The notes beneath the pieces are model-generated. The model had not been told where the DNA came from. It searched no databases and was given only the letters and a program-made list of their open reading frames with translations. A stretch of 64,000 nt of DNA from Desmodesmus armatus (taxonomy: Eukaryota > Chlorophyta > Chlorophyceae > Sphaeropleales > Scenedesmaceae): assembly GCA_007449985.2 (NCBI GenBank), contig VIIQ02000574.1, positions 558,001-622,000 of the forward strand, given 5' to 3'. Position numbers and translations under genes: made by a program. Shown here piece after piece: positions 30,901-52,231 of this stretch; the first letter of the stretch is position 1, and each line of letters begins with the position of its first letter.

Positions 30901-31902
30901 GTTGCCCGCCGAGGTACCTGCAGCGCGGGGCTCTTGCCATGCTTGGCAATGCCTGCTGCTCTCAGCTTCTGCATGCGCTCAAGGTGCTGCTGCGACATGC
31001 GGGGGGCAGCCTGCAGCAGCAAAATCAACATGCGCTGGTGATGGACGGATAGCTACCACAGGTGGGCAGGCAGGTGTGACATCATGCCTATAATGGCCAG
31101 CTGCTAGCAGCAAGTCAGCATGGTGGTGGTTCCTGAGGACGATAGCTCCATGCTATGCTGCACTGTGGGAGAAGACAAACGTTGACAGCATGGTTTGGCG
31201 GCACCTGCTGGTTGCTTGATGGCGCAGGTGTGGGGAAGTATCCCAGGCTCCTGGGAAGGAGGTGTGGCTGTGGTGCTGCTGTGTGTGTGCTAGTGTTTGG
31301 GTTGTGTCTGAACCTGCCAAGTTGCCAGACAGGCTGATGCAGGCTTACTCACACGACAGGCCCACCTTGGGGGACGGCTGCGGCATAACTGGGGAGCAGT
31401 GCACTGCACCGAAGCGGATCAGCTCCAGCACAAACCACTGCGGTAGCTCCAGGGCGCTGACAATTGCCTCTGAGAGCAACCCAGCCTCTGCCACGTATAT
31501 GTGCTCGACCCTGGGGCCCAGGTTACGTTCTATAGGAGGTACAGCCACTGCCTTCAACGTTTCTTCTAGACTCAGCGGGGGCTGGGACGGTTCACCCATT
31601 TTGGCAGGCAAAAGGGACAGCAGCTGGCCGACAGCACCAGTTGCTGGGTGTGCTAGCTGCTGGTGTGAGCAGCCGACCACCCTAGAAGGTGATGGTGGGT
31701 TGTTTGAGCTAGTTGTGAATCCCTTGAGCTGGGTTGATGCTGTGTTGGTGTTCCAATTTACTGCTGCTGCTCCACAGGTTGTTGTGGCAGCACTGCTGTT
31801 GTTGGCTTGCAGGCGTGAAAGCAGGGCTCGACGTGAGCTGCCGCGAGCTTGGATCGGCTTCACGATAGATTCTGATGTCAGGAGCATTGACCTCAGCAGC
31901 AT
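27965..31902 (-). CDS. RluA-family RNA pseudouridine synthase
   Basis: This family isomerises uridine to pseudouridine in rRNA or tRNA; plant members of this type are organellar. Exons: 31902-31366, 31010-30864, 30296-30186, 29808-29603, 29262-29029, 28594-27965, about 621 residues. Seen: an N-terminal basic, Ser/Thr-rich stretch that may be a transit peptide; GAYVRVHVHPKRFP then VVVDKPAGV, the usual RluA substrate-loop entry; the catalytic motif NTHRLDVGTSGLVVLARS with the aspartate; YETTLQLVTGRTHQIRAQMA and GCPLLGDQLY, the RluA C-terminal motifs; and the end EAGRPWWRL, as I recall for plant relatives. A Gln-rich insert of about 90 residues sits between LYTALAALWQQ and the final segment. One base is missing at about 29231-29236, between LTAAPPPA and PMVHWAVM. 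Chloroplast or mitochondrial location is inference. Confidence 0.87.
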
Positions 31903-31976
31903 GAGAGAAATGGTTGGTGATCACCCCAAACCGAAAGTCATGTTGTCAGGCCTAGTGTGCAGCGGTACCCACTGAA

Positions 31977-31981
31977 TTACA
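31977..31981 (-). terminator. TGTAA word for the OPR-like gene
   Basis: TGTAA on the minus strand 100 bases after the stop at 32081. It sits only 75 bases upstream of the next gene's start at 31902, so the two head-to-tail genes are very tightly packed. Confidence 0.5.
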
Positions 31982-32080
31982 TACACTATGCATATGTGAT
32001 GCTTTCTCAGCCATAACATGAGAGCTAAGCTGAGCTTCATGGAGTTCCAAAGGAACATGTACACATGAACATGAAACCAT

Positions 32081-35000
32081 CTACAAAACCAATGCAGGCT
32101 GCTTCTGTCGGCTGGCTTTCACCAGCTGAAGCAGCTTGGACCTATACCAAGACTTGGCCAGGGGCCGACCACGCCCCAGCCGGCCTGCCAAGGACAGCTC
32201 TGCCAGCTGGTGCGCCATAGACTCCCCCTGAACAGCATCAGTGGGGGTAGCAGCTGATGACACATCCAAACCCTGCAACCAGCCCAGCTGCTCGTCACTA
32301 TCGAAACTGAAGGTGCTGTCGCTGCTCCTCATAGCAGGAGGCTGCTGCACATAAGCTGGACTTCTGCCCACCATAGCCGACACCACCACCTCGCCTGGCA
32401 TCGGCTCAGCACCATGCCAGCTGCTGCTGCTACTGCTGCCGCTACCGCTGCCCCTACTGCTGCCGCCGCTGCCTGAGAGTCCTCTGCTCAACTGGCCGGC
32501 ATCAACAGCCGCTGTAATCGCTTGTGCTGGTGCTTCTGCATCACCCTCTGCGCCACCCCCACCCCCTGGACCTGATGTGTGCTGGTCCTGCAGGCTGGCC
32601 GTCAGCACCTCCTGCAGCTGACTGCATGGAGTGTGGCCCCACTGCCCCAGCACACGTGCCACCACCGCTGCACAGGCCGGCGGCAGCCACAGCTGCGGCC
32701 TATCCACAACGCCAAACTGGCCAGACATGCGCGCAGGCAGCACACAAGCAGCCCCCTGCAAGGCGCCACCTTGCCCACTGGATGCAGAGGCATTCTGCTG
32801 CGAATGCATCGCGGTCTCCTGGTGTTGCTGCTGCTGCTGCTGCTGCTGACATGAGGCCTCCCATGCAGCTGCATCTAGTAGTGCTGCCTCCACAGACTGC
32901 AGCCAGGGTTCAGGGGGAGCAGCAGCATCCAGCCACCCAACACCCGACAACATCTCTGCCAGAACAGCAGCAGACGCACCCGGACCTTGCTGCTGCTGCT
33001 GCTGCTGCTGCTGGCGAGCGGCTGGCTTGCGTTGTTTCTGCCGCCCTGCACGCGGCCTCAGCCCCTGCTGCTGCTGCTGTGGGGCCAGCAGTGCCCTGCT
33101 GGTTGCGAGGTAGAAGTCCTTGAGCCAGTAGGGTTCAGGCCTGAACCCCAGGGCCTGCAGGCCTGCAGGCAGGCTGGCCAGCTGCTGCATGCTGTACCTG
33201 CTGCAATGCACTGCTGTCATTTTGGCCAGCTGGTGCAGCAGCAGCCTACTGGGCTGCAGGTTGGTGATCCCTCCCAGCACACTCAGCAGCTGCAGCACCT
33301 GCCCAGACCCCAGCCCCTGCAGGCCGCCGCTGCTGCTGAGGGCACTGTAGCAGTCCTGCAGCCATTCAGGCCATGGCTCTACTCCCAGCTGCTGACAAGA
33401 CAGTAGCAGGGACAGCAGCTGAGGCGGATCTAGCCTGCCTGCGGCTACATAGGGCTGCAGGTCTGCTAGCAGCTGCTCAAGTGCGCTGGGGTCTGGCATG
33501 TGCTGCAGCAGGGCAAAGGCCTGCAGACTGCACACAGCAGCAGCCAGCAGCGCGTCTGACATGCAAGCCCCACCGCTGCCGTTGCTGTTTGTGCTGAACC
33601 CAGCTGTTTCACCACTTGCACCTGCATTCTGTGCCAGCACATGGCACGCCAAGTCCGCCAACTGAGGCAGCAAGTCACTGCCCACTGTGAAGGAAGCAGC
33701 AGCAGCAGCACTAGCATCCAACAGCAGCATCAAGGGCTGCTCTTGCGCCTGGTCCTGCTGCTGCTGCTGTATGGTCCCCATGCTCTGTGGTGATTGCCCT
33801 GCCACACACCCGGCCAAGCTGTTCACCAGGCGTGCTGCCGTGATGCTGCTCACGCTGCCAGCCGCCAGTTGTGCCCCAAGTTGCCCCTTACTGCCCTCCT
33901 GCAACACTATGCCACAGTGCTGACACAGCCACTGACTGCTGCTGCTGCTGCTGCTGCTGGTGTTGGTGTTGGTGTTGGTGTGGCAGCACCAGCCCAGCTG
34001 CTGGCAGCTGGCAAGGCAGGTCGCAAGCTGCTGCGGGCTGCAGCTGGCAGCCACCTGCAGCACCTGCTCCTGCAAAAGCTGCTGCAGCTGCCTATCCAGA
34101 GCCACACAGCCACACGCTTCTGCTGCTGCTGCTGTATTACCTGATGCAACCATGTGTGTCACAGGCCCTGCAGCCTCAGCACTAGAGAAGCTGACCCTGC
34201 CAGCAGCTGCTGCTGCTGCCAGGCCCTGCAGGGTGGCAACCAGGGCCTGAGGCCCCATGCTGCAAGCAAACTGGCCCGTCAGTGCACACAGCTGCTGCAC
34301 AACAGCCTGCTGCACCTGCAACTGCTGTCGCACGTCTGGATGCAGAGCTGCAGACTGCAAGCCTGCCTGCTGCTGTCTGCCATGGAGTGCTGCTGCCCTG
34401 CGTGCTGCTGCCTGCTGCTGTGCCTGCAGCTTGGGGGTGAGGCAGCTCCACAGCAGTGCTATGTGTTCAGCCTGCATGCTGTGCTGCTCCTGCAGCACGG
34501 CCGCTGCTGCTGTCCAACTGCTGAGCCCGGCAATGCGTTGCAGCAGGTGCGCATGTTGAAAGCTGCGCACCACAGGCTGGAGCTGCTGCAGGCCACTGTG
34601 CTGCTGCTGCTGCCGCTGCTGCTGCTGGTGGTGTGCAGCACCAGTCAACTGCTGATGAAAGCGCCGCTGGTGCCGACTGTGCTTTGAGGCGGCACCCGTC
34701 GCCTTCTGCTGTTTCTGCGCCTGCTGCTGAGCTTGCAAGGCTTGTGGGGTGAAGTCAGGAAGCTGCTGCTGCCCGCCAACCACTGCACCAGTGCTGCTGG
34801 CCTCAAGGACGTCAAAGGCATCGTATATGTCTTCATCTAACCACAAAGCTGCAGGTGACTGCTGCTGCGGCTGCTCAGGATCGGGCTCTGCGGCGCTGTT
34901 GAAGCCTGTGGGCACCGCTGCTGCCTGGCAGCAGTGTCGAGGCTGCCTGCTGGCACGCTGCTGTGGAGCTGCTGCTGTCTGGGCAGAAGCAGCTGTGTGG

Positions 35001-35198
35001 TAGAGACCGCCTGAGACTCTCAAGTGCCGTACAGGCAAGGCAGCTGCACTGAAGTCCCTGCACACCACATAACAAGCACACCAACTGAGTCAACACCAGC
35101 CCAGAAGCTGCGGCATGTATAAAACAACACTACGCTTACCTGTAACAAAAAGTGTCTACTATGGAATGCCCAGCTGATGCCACGCCAGGTGCCCGCAT
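32081..35198 (-). CDS. OPR-like helical-repeat protein, organelle-targeted
   Basis: A 1011-residue protein in two exons, 35198-35140 and 35057-32081. The ATG at 35198 joins in phase through a GTAAGC donor and a GTGCAG acceptor, giving MRAPGVASAGHSIVDTFCYR. The first 55 residues are basic and Ala/Ser/Gln-rich, as in organellar targeting peptides. The body is alpha-helical and Gln/Leu/Ala-rich with a degenerate repeat of about 38 residues, best seen in DPPQLLSLLLSCQQLGVEPW, then PEWLQDCY, and in SMQQLASLPAGLQALGFRPE, then PYWLKDFY. This PxxWLxxFY/LxxLxxxxQxLG pattern is what octotricopeptide-repeat proteins of green algae show; those bind organelle transcripts. No RAP or nuclease domain is seen. 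Long poly-Gln and poly-Ser runs interrupt it. The 3-kb exon is open throughout. The exact RNA target is unknown. Confidence 0.72.
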
Positions 35199-36540
35199 GA
35201 ACAGCAGCAGCAATGCACACGAGGAATAGCCGAGGACGCCGGAGAGGCGATAACTAGGAGCTCAATGATGTTTGTGTGAGTTGCGCCCCTTCTGAGGACT
35301 TATTCTGATCGAGTAGGACAGGACACATTTTCAAACAACAAGCAGCCACATCAAGCCACATGGTCCACTGGGTGCAAAGGCTGTCGTGCATCAAGACAAG
35401 AACCTGAGTCCCTCCAGCAGCATCTTTCATTTTGTCTTTTTAGGGAGCACTTGGGTGACTTGATGGAGAGGAAGTCTGGTCAACTTCTGACAGGGGGCAC
35501 ATGACCATCGCATGCCAGTCTGCTCCACATTGCTGTCAGGCAATGTGGCATAACAAATACGTGGCATTCAGTGACGGCATTCTTTGCAAACAAGCAAATT
35601 CAGGCTGTGCGTATCACAGTGCTGGCAGGCTGCTGGTCAAGTGCAGTTGTAATAAGATCGCAGAGGCTGAAGCTGCCATGTCTGCCAAAGAAAAGAAGTA
35701 GTAATGCAATAATGATGCATATGCGTGTGCAGCTGAAGCTAGACGAGCTAGCTGGTCAAGTGCAGGTTGTTGGTCTGTCGGGCTAACACGCTGTAGCTGG
35801 CAACCTTCCTTTGCTGAAGTGTGCAGCAGCACCCCCATTGAGGCAACCCAATTGCTGAGTGTGATGATTTTGAGTGGTTGGCGCTATGATTATATGACAG
35901 TGTGCCTTTTGACCTGGCCTGCTTGTCAGACATGATGGAAACTGGCTACCAGACAGCACGACACGGCAGCCCATTTTCCACATGGTAGTGCAGCTGTCAA
36001 CTCAACTCACTCATGCAAGCTCCCTGCCGCACATGGTGCCTACCAGTCAAGATACAAGATATATATGTTACATTTAAAAGCGCCAGAAGCTGGTACACAA
36101 GAGCAGCAGACGCCTAAGCAAGCCAGGCATACCTGCCGCACACCCCTGCGTCACAGGCCAACTCAACTTGTCAACAGTTTGTAAAGCAGAAGGCCAGCCA
36201 CATGCACTCAGGCAACAAAGCCCCTGCGGATGCTGTTGTTAGCAAACAATCGGCAGCCACCATGAGTGATCAACAGCAACAGCATGGCCTCCGCTGAGTC
36301 GGGACAGTCATGGCGTGGTCAACATTTGAGTATGGCGTAACAAGCTGTCTGCGCATCAAGGACACTGTGTCAGTGCCCATATTGCGGCACACAAACCCCT
36401 TCTGTCAGCCCACCGTGTGGTCAAACAACCGCAGTCAACACCCCCACCCGTTTGTCATGCATGCATCATTGACACACAGCTTGCGTCCGCGCAAGCCCAA
36501 GCAGCAGCAACAGCAGCAGCGACTCGCTGACCGCACGGCT
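35199..36540. other. Spacer: OPR-like promoter and H1-like 3' flank
   Basis: About 1.3 kb with no supportable gene. On the minus strand a TGTAA word at 36068-36072 may end the H1-like transcript. Local AT content is higher than in the genes. Confidence 0.45.
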
Positions 36541-37783
36541 TTATGCCTTCTTGACGCTCTTGGGTGTGGCCTTCTTGGCTGCAGCCTTCTTGGTCGTGCT
36601 CTTGGGCTTGGGGGTAGCCTTCTTGGCAGAGGGCTTGGGTGTGGCCTTCTTGGCTGAGGACTTGGGGGTCTTGGCTGCAGCCTTCTTGCCGGTGCTGGCG
36701 GCCTTCTTGGTGGCAGACTTCTTCACCTGCACGCACAAGCACGGGGCGGTGGGAACAGGTGCGCAGGACACAGACGGCAGTGGGCATGTGCTTGCGTGCA
36801 TTGGTCAGATGCATGCTAATGCTGCAGTGGTGGGGGTGGTACAACAGGTCCACAGGCTGTGACTGAGACGACAAGACTTGCTATTTTGATATGCGACAGG
36901 GGTGGTGGCTGCTGTTGGCCCTTGTAAATTTGTGGTGCTAGGCAGCAAGGTCGCAAGCATGATAGTGCAGCCTAGTGGCAGCCCATAAGGCAAGGATCCA
37001 GGTGACCTGGTGGCTTATCAGCTATCTGTCACAGCTGCTGCTTTGCTTTGACTTTCTTACCCCAAGGCTGGCTGGTGTCTTCTTGGGTGTGGCCTTGGCC
37101 ACCTTCTTGGCTGCAAAAAAAATCAAAACACACAGCATGAGTTTGTTGGCTTGAGGGGTGCTGCAAGGCATCTGTTGTGGAGTGTGCCTCCTGAGGCTCC
37201 TGAGTACTGCTGCGTTGTTGAGCAAGGTGCTGCTGCTCGCCCAATGCACAGCTGCTGTTGGCAGACCCTGCCCTAGCTTCACCTGGTGTGGCCTTCTTGG
37301 CTGGTGTCTTCTTTATGGGTGTCTTCTTGGGTGCTGGGGCTGCTGGTGCAGGTGCCTGCAGAGCATCAACAACAAGTCAGACAACAGGCAAGTCTGGCAG
37401 ACTGACAGAAGACGCCCTGTTGCTGAGCTGCCGGGATGGAGCTGAGCTGAGCATTGATATTGATCTCAGGTTCAGCGGGTCTCGCAAGTGCTGAATGCTC
37501 TTGCTCGCTCGGGTGCATCCTGGTTGTGATGGAACATCTCACTGACTGTGGCAGCATGCTGCGCTGTCCACAGGCGTGCGGCTGCTGACAGCACGTGCTA
37601 GACCATAGGAGCAACGTTTCAGTACTCGAGAAGTCGGGTTATCTGAGTCGATCGACGGGAGCTGATGTCAACAACCAGCCACAGCGTGGTACTCACGGCA
37701 GCCTCCACAGCCTTGACTGGTGCTGCGGCCTTCTTGGGAGCAGCCTTCTTAGCAGCTGGCTTCTTGGCACCCTTGGCAACCAT
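36541..37783 (-). CDS. Lysine-rich H1-tail-like protein, no globular domain
   Basis: Four exons, 37783-37697, 37355-37283, 37110-37061 and 36726-36541, join in phase into 131 residues. The protein is nearly all Lys, Ala, Pro and Thr: MVAKGAKKPAAKKAAPKKAA at the start, then repeated KKTP, KKATPKP and KKAAAK blocks, ending SVKKA. This is the composition of the C-terminal tail of linker histone H1, which neutralises linker DNA, and TPK/TPKP are typical CDK sites of H1 tails. The winged-helix (GH1) domain, which H1 normally carries, is absent and there is no room for it. It is probably a chromatin-compacting nuclear or organellar protein. A ribosomal or nucleolar basic protein is less likely. The introns are 331, 172 and 334 bp. 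Confidence 0.75.
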
Positions 37784-38684
37784 CTTTGCTGTGAGTGATG
37801 AAAACTGGGAAAATGCAGGTAGTGGATGGTTTGTGAATTGAGAACGGAGGACAACACGTAAATAAGCAGAATGTTGCGTGGGTTGAAAACAACACTGACC
37901 ACGAGGGACGCGTCAGGCAGGTCAAACATCAAACGGTTTGTGTTTTGTAACAAGGGGCCACCGGCGGCAAAGGGGGCCTGTCTTAGCTCAAGAGTAATAG
38001 TTTCAAGGCCTTTCTGGTTCCTGACGGTGCACAGGCCTTGAAGAGCGCTCTTGAGAGCATCTTGATGCCAGCATTGACTTGAACATTGGGTTCCTTTGGG
38101 TGCTGCATTTCGGCCTGTCATTGAGTCAGTGTGGCTGTCTGCTTGCTTGATTTGGTAAAGCAAGTTTGATGACTGCCTTGGCACACTGTGAAAGCAAGTG
38201 CAATTCATAACATTTGCCGGCCTTTGAAGCACCCAACTGCAAGGCCAAGCTCCAAGGTCGTGCTGTTTGCAGGCTCCAATTTCGTGCTGTTTGCAACACT
38301 TCCTTGAAAGCGCAATTACTGGCTGTTAAGGGCAGGCACATGAACACACAGTATGGAGCAAGCACCGTACTGTACCACCACCCGTATTGCAAGTACAGTT
38401 TTGAACACCGCCAAAAAAACCTGATGCTGGAAAAAATCAGAGCGTATACTCTATTGCAACACAGGGAACGAATGGTGATGCACATACATGGGCGATGCAG
38501 GAGTTTACATTTGCAGGAGTTTACATACAAGTGCACATTTGACATTTGCTGAGTCTGCACAGCAAGCACACCTCAGCCAAAACTTGTTGCTAGACCGTCA
38601 CCATTGCCAATTCTACACTTACGACAACTTTTACCCAAATGCAGGCCAACTTGCACATAATACAGGCTGTGTTGCACCGCTAAG
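37784..38684. promoter_or_regulatory. H1-like upstream region and chitobiase 3' flank
   Basis: About 0.9 kb between the H1-like start and the chitobiase stop. No coding region is recognisable. It contains the TGTAA words for the chitobiase transcript and must contain the H1-like promoter. Confidence 0.45.
38505..38525 (-). terminator. Paired TGTAA words for the chitobiase
   Basis: TGTAA occurs at 38505-38509 and 38521-38525 on the minus strand, about 160-180 bases after the stop at 38685, inside a short duplicated phrase GGAGTTTACAT. Confidence 0.55.
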
Positions 38685-41600
38685 TTACATGGCAGCACCA
38701 CCACTACTGCTGCCATCCCCAGGCTGTTTCCAGCCAGCCACTGCCTCCTTTACAGCTCCCCACATTGCTGCGGTCTGCTGCTGCACAACAGGATTGGTAC
38801 TGCTGTAATCCAGACAGTCCAGGTTCCAGAAACCAATGCCAGCAAGCCCATTGTCGCTTGCTACTTTGTATTTAGCAGCCAGGCTGTCAGGGTTGTCAAA
38901 CCACACCTGCAGGGCAGGGTTGCACAAACAACTGGGGGTCAGGGGGGAGGGGGGATGTTGCAGCAGCAGTTGCAGCTTTGGCACATATGCACCACCAATA
39001 GAGATGCTGTTGTGGCTGCTGTCTGCAGATGTCATCATGTAATGGATGCTGGTGGAAGCAATGCCCTTCCTGTCCTCCTCTCTTGGTTATGGCAAACGCA
39101 CTTGATGTATCAATCCATCCGCAGCCTTGTAGTTGAAGTATGGGCTGTGCTGCATATCATCCCACAAAACCTCCGTAGTGTTCAGCCCCTTGGCCAATAC
39201 TGCAAGCAAGTGGCAGACAGGTGGCAGCTTGGGGAGGGTTCCCTACAAGCACACGCAGTTTGCTTGCAGCTGGGGAGCCTTGATGTGTCCCAGGTGGCAG
39301 CAGTGCACCGCCCTACGTTGGTGTGTGTGGGTAGGGGGGGAGTAGCATGTCATGACCTCATAATGGCCATCCGAATTGCGCCAGCATCGACAATGCTGTG
39401 TTATCCATGTTTAAGGCTGCTTGGTGCCTTGTCCGCCAGACTTCCACCACATGCTGGCAGATCGCAGGCTACCTTGGGCGCGAACTAGCACCCTGCTGTG
39501 ACACAAAGCATGGGTCTGCTCGCACAAGCAGGCTTACGGCAGGCAAGCTGCAAGGGTAGACTGCAGTGATAGGGTCTCACCATCCACCACACCACACCCA
39601 CAACAGCAACATCAACAGAGTATAGGGGTTGCGGTGCAACTCACTTGCCATGACCTCCCAGTAGCATTTCTGTGACCCTGCTGCATCAGAGCAGCTCACA
39701 CCCCTGAAGGGTACAGAGGCCAGCTTGCACACGTCCACATCAGGAGCTGCGGATTCACCAGGGGCCGCACCCAGACACGGGTAGTCATACGCTGTGGCGC
39801 AGGCAGCAGGCAACGGCACCATTGACATCACCTGCTGACACCCCAACCAACAGTCAAGCATATGTGAGGCTTAGCCGCTGGCCCCCAGCAAGCGGGGGCC
39901 CGACTGAGTTGTGCATGGCCAGCCGGTGTGTGTGTGGGGGGGTGCGTTCCCCTTGAATTTCAAAAACCCGATCAAGTCAAGAACCTCAGCCATAGCAGTT
40001 GCAGGATTGGACCATCAGGCAGACCCCAGGATGCACAACGGCCTGCAATCATCATCGCAGCAATCATGCCAGCAGTGCTTCGCGCACTTACCATACCATG
40101 GCAGGCCCAGCACCAGCTTGCGCGCAGGCACACCCAGGTCTAGCCAGTGCTGGACACCCTTGCGCACAGTGTCGATGGGACTGTTGGCGCTGGCTATGCA
40201 GCGACCCAGGATCTGCGGCGGCAGCAGGGACACAAGCAGGCGGGTTGCACCCCTGTGCTGCACAGCCCCACAAGGCCAACATGCATGTGTTTGGAGCTCA
40301 CACAGGGCCCTTGCAGAAGCGCCTGTATTGGTGCTCACATGCACCCCTGCCTGCTGCTGCAGGGGTACGATCGTTTTGATTACACATGCCACCCAATGGG
40401 CCATGAACAGCCAGTGTGTGCTACATCGCCTGTACAGTCAATGTTGCCAGTTCTAAGGGGGCAACAGTTACTGCATGCAGAAACTGTTGTTCGTCACACC
40501 TGTGACTGTGTGTCATACACCATGACAAAGAAGAGGTCTGCTGCAGCCGCCAGTCCCAACCAGTCGTAGCTGCGGCCATCAATGTCATACGGGCTCCAGG
40601 GTACGTCCACCGTCACCTGCAGCCCACCAGCCCACCAGCACATGCATGGCAGGACATCTTGCACCTCAGCAGCAACACAGCGACAATGCGACAGGGTGCA
40701 TCCCCAATGCATGAAGGCATGAAGGCATGCAAGGCAGGGTGATATGCAACACCAACAGAATACGCCTGTCGTCTTGCGCTGGCCGCCAGCCCAGCGCCGC
40801 CCCAGACGATAATGCAGCTGAGTGTGTGACAGGCTACTGCTGGCACGCAGTCTTGCTGTAGGATTTCAAAGCGCTCACCTGTGAGCCTGGTATGGCTGCG
40901 TGCAGCTCCTGGCTCATCTCCGTCACCAAGGCAGTGTAGTCAGCAGCACCTTGGGAGCCAGGCTGCAGCCACAAGACGCAATGCAAAACAAAGTTGCGTG
41001 CATGTGACAATGCGGCAATTGTTGACCGAGGATTGACAGCTGCAAAAGTGCCTTGCTACAGCATGTCAACCCTTCTGCCCGTCAGGGTTTTGTCAACATG
41101 TGCGAGGGCTCTTCTTTTCCTTGCAGGTGCTGCCAGCCAGGCAAACACCAGCGCGGCCTTTGGTGAATGATGCTATTTACTTGTGCCCTCTGCAATGCGC
41201 AAGCCCTGCAGTAAGTAGCTACCCCTTCGTTCACTACCTAACTACTGTCATGAGTGCAACGGGTCGCAGCTAGGGTTTGGCATGATCCACCTTGCGTCTG
41301 GCCTCACCGCCCCCCCCCCCTTCCGAAGAACCTCTTCCCACCCCACACCTTGAGTGGCAGTTCCAAGTCAAAGTTGATGCCTGTTGCACCGGTCTTGACC
41401 ATCTCCACCAACGTCTTCTGCACCTGCAGTTTTGATACGCAGCATGGACCATCAACCTCAGGCCTCTGCTGCTCAGACAACAAACCAATGTGGTCCCAGA
41501 CCCTGAGCATAGCTGATGGCCTTGAGCAGCGGCTGCAAGTGATGCAAGTGAAGCCCAGCTTGTCTTTGCCACTCAAACCCCCCTGGCAACAGGCCCCCTG

Positions 41601-42008
41601 GCGCCTTTCACGGGCCCTTCTCTGACAGACTCACCTCACCAAGTGCCGCGTCTAAGTAGCACACCAACAGCACGCAAGCAGTATGATTCATTGTGCACAT
41701 GAAGCAAGTGCAGCTTCTCAGCACAGCCAAAGGCAGGCCAGTGTGCTCACCCATTTTTTGCGCTTGGCAGGGTCCCCCATGACCTCCTTCACATCTGCTG
41801 CAAAGAGTTCCACCTTGGCCCCATGCTGGTTAGCCATCTCTATAAGGGCCGGGTCTGGCCTCCAAGCACTGGTGGTCAGCAGTGACCAGTCATAGCCTTT
41901 GAAGGTGGGGAGCTTCTGCTCTGGAGAGAAGCCGAAAACCTGAACACGCTTTGCTGCGGCAGCTGCCTGAGCTGTCAGCAGCAGGAGCAGTATCAGCTGG
42001 GCATGCAT
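38685..42008 (-). CDS. CTBS: Di-N-acetylchitobiase-like GH18 glycosidase
   Basis: Animal chitobiase trims the reducing-end GlcNAc of chitobiose cores in the lysosome. Exons: 42008-41751, 41423-41349, 40962-40879, 40616-40500, 40212-40092, 39791-39645, 39199-39102, 38906-38685, 373 residues, no frameshift. A signal peptide (MHAQLILLLLLTAQAAAAA) opens it, so it is secreted or vacuolar. Matches to the animal enzyme run the whole length: VTVDVPWSPYDIDGRSYDWL, FFVMVYDTQSQ, RCIASANSPID, KLVLGLPWY, VPFRGVSCSDAAG, SPYFNYKAADG, VWFDNPDSLAAKY and GIGFWNLDCLDYSS. The catalytic motif reads TGINFDLE: the acid/base glutamate and the preceding aspartate are kept, but the first aspartate of the usual DGxxxDxE is threonine. 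Activity may therefore be altered. It is unusual to see this enzyme in an alga. Confidence 0.87.
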
Positions 42009-42380
42009 TGCTGCAAAGGTGCAGAAGCCAGTGCAAGGATTGCAGGTTGATTAAGGTTGCTGCTACTGCTCAGCATGCTGGCTTTGAAAGATGTTTGTAA
42101 CCAACTGCCATTGTCAAGGACAGCCTGGCATGGGGCTCCCGTTTTCAGATCGACAAGTCGCATTGAATGATGTTTGACAGCACAGATCCGGCCTACATTC
42201 ACTCGCTTTGGGCCCATTCCTGCTTGCACACGTGGCATCACAGATCCCAGTCACCATCGATTTAGGAGTTCACCTCATGGCCAGCAGAAGCAGCAATTCC
42301 TAGACCGATAATGCGCTGTTAGCTTCGCATTACACACGTTCACAGGGCCTGCAGGCCGGAGCTGGTTCTGTCCCAGCTGG
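42009..42380. promoter_or_regulatory. Divergent 372-bp promoter region
   Basis: The start codons of the chitobiase (minus) and the thiolase (plus) face away from each other across 372 bp, so both promoters must lie here. No TATA box or named element is clear. Confidence 0.55.

Positions 42381-52231
<9,851 letters not shown>

Noticed and set aside
41630..41655. Possible micro-exon between the first two chitobiase exons
   Set aside because: The alignment to the animal enzyme is almost gapless when exon 1 (ending KRKKW) joins VQKTLVEMV directly.
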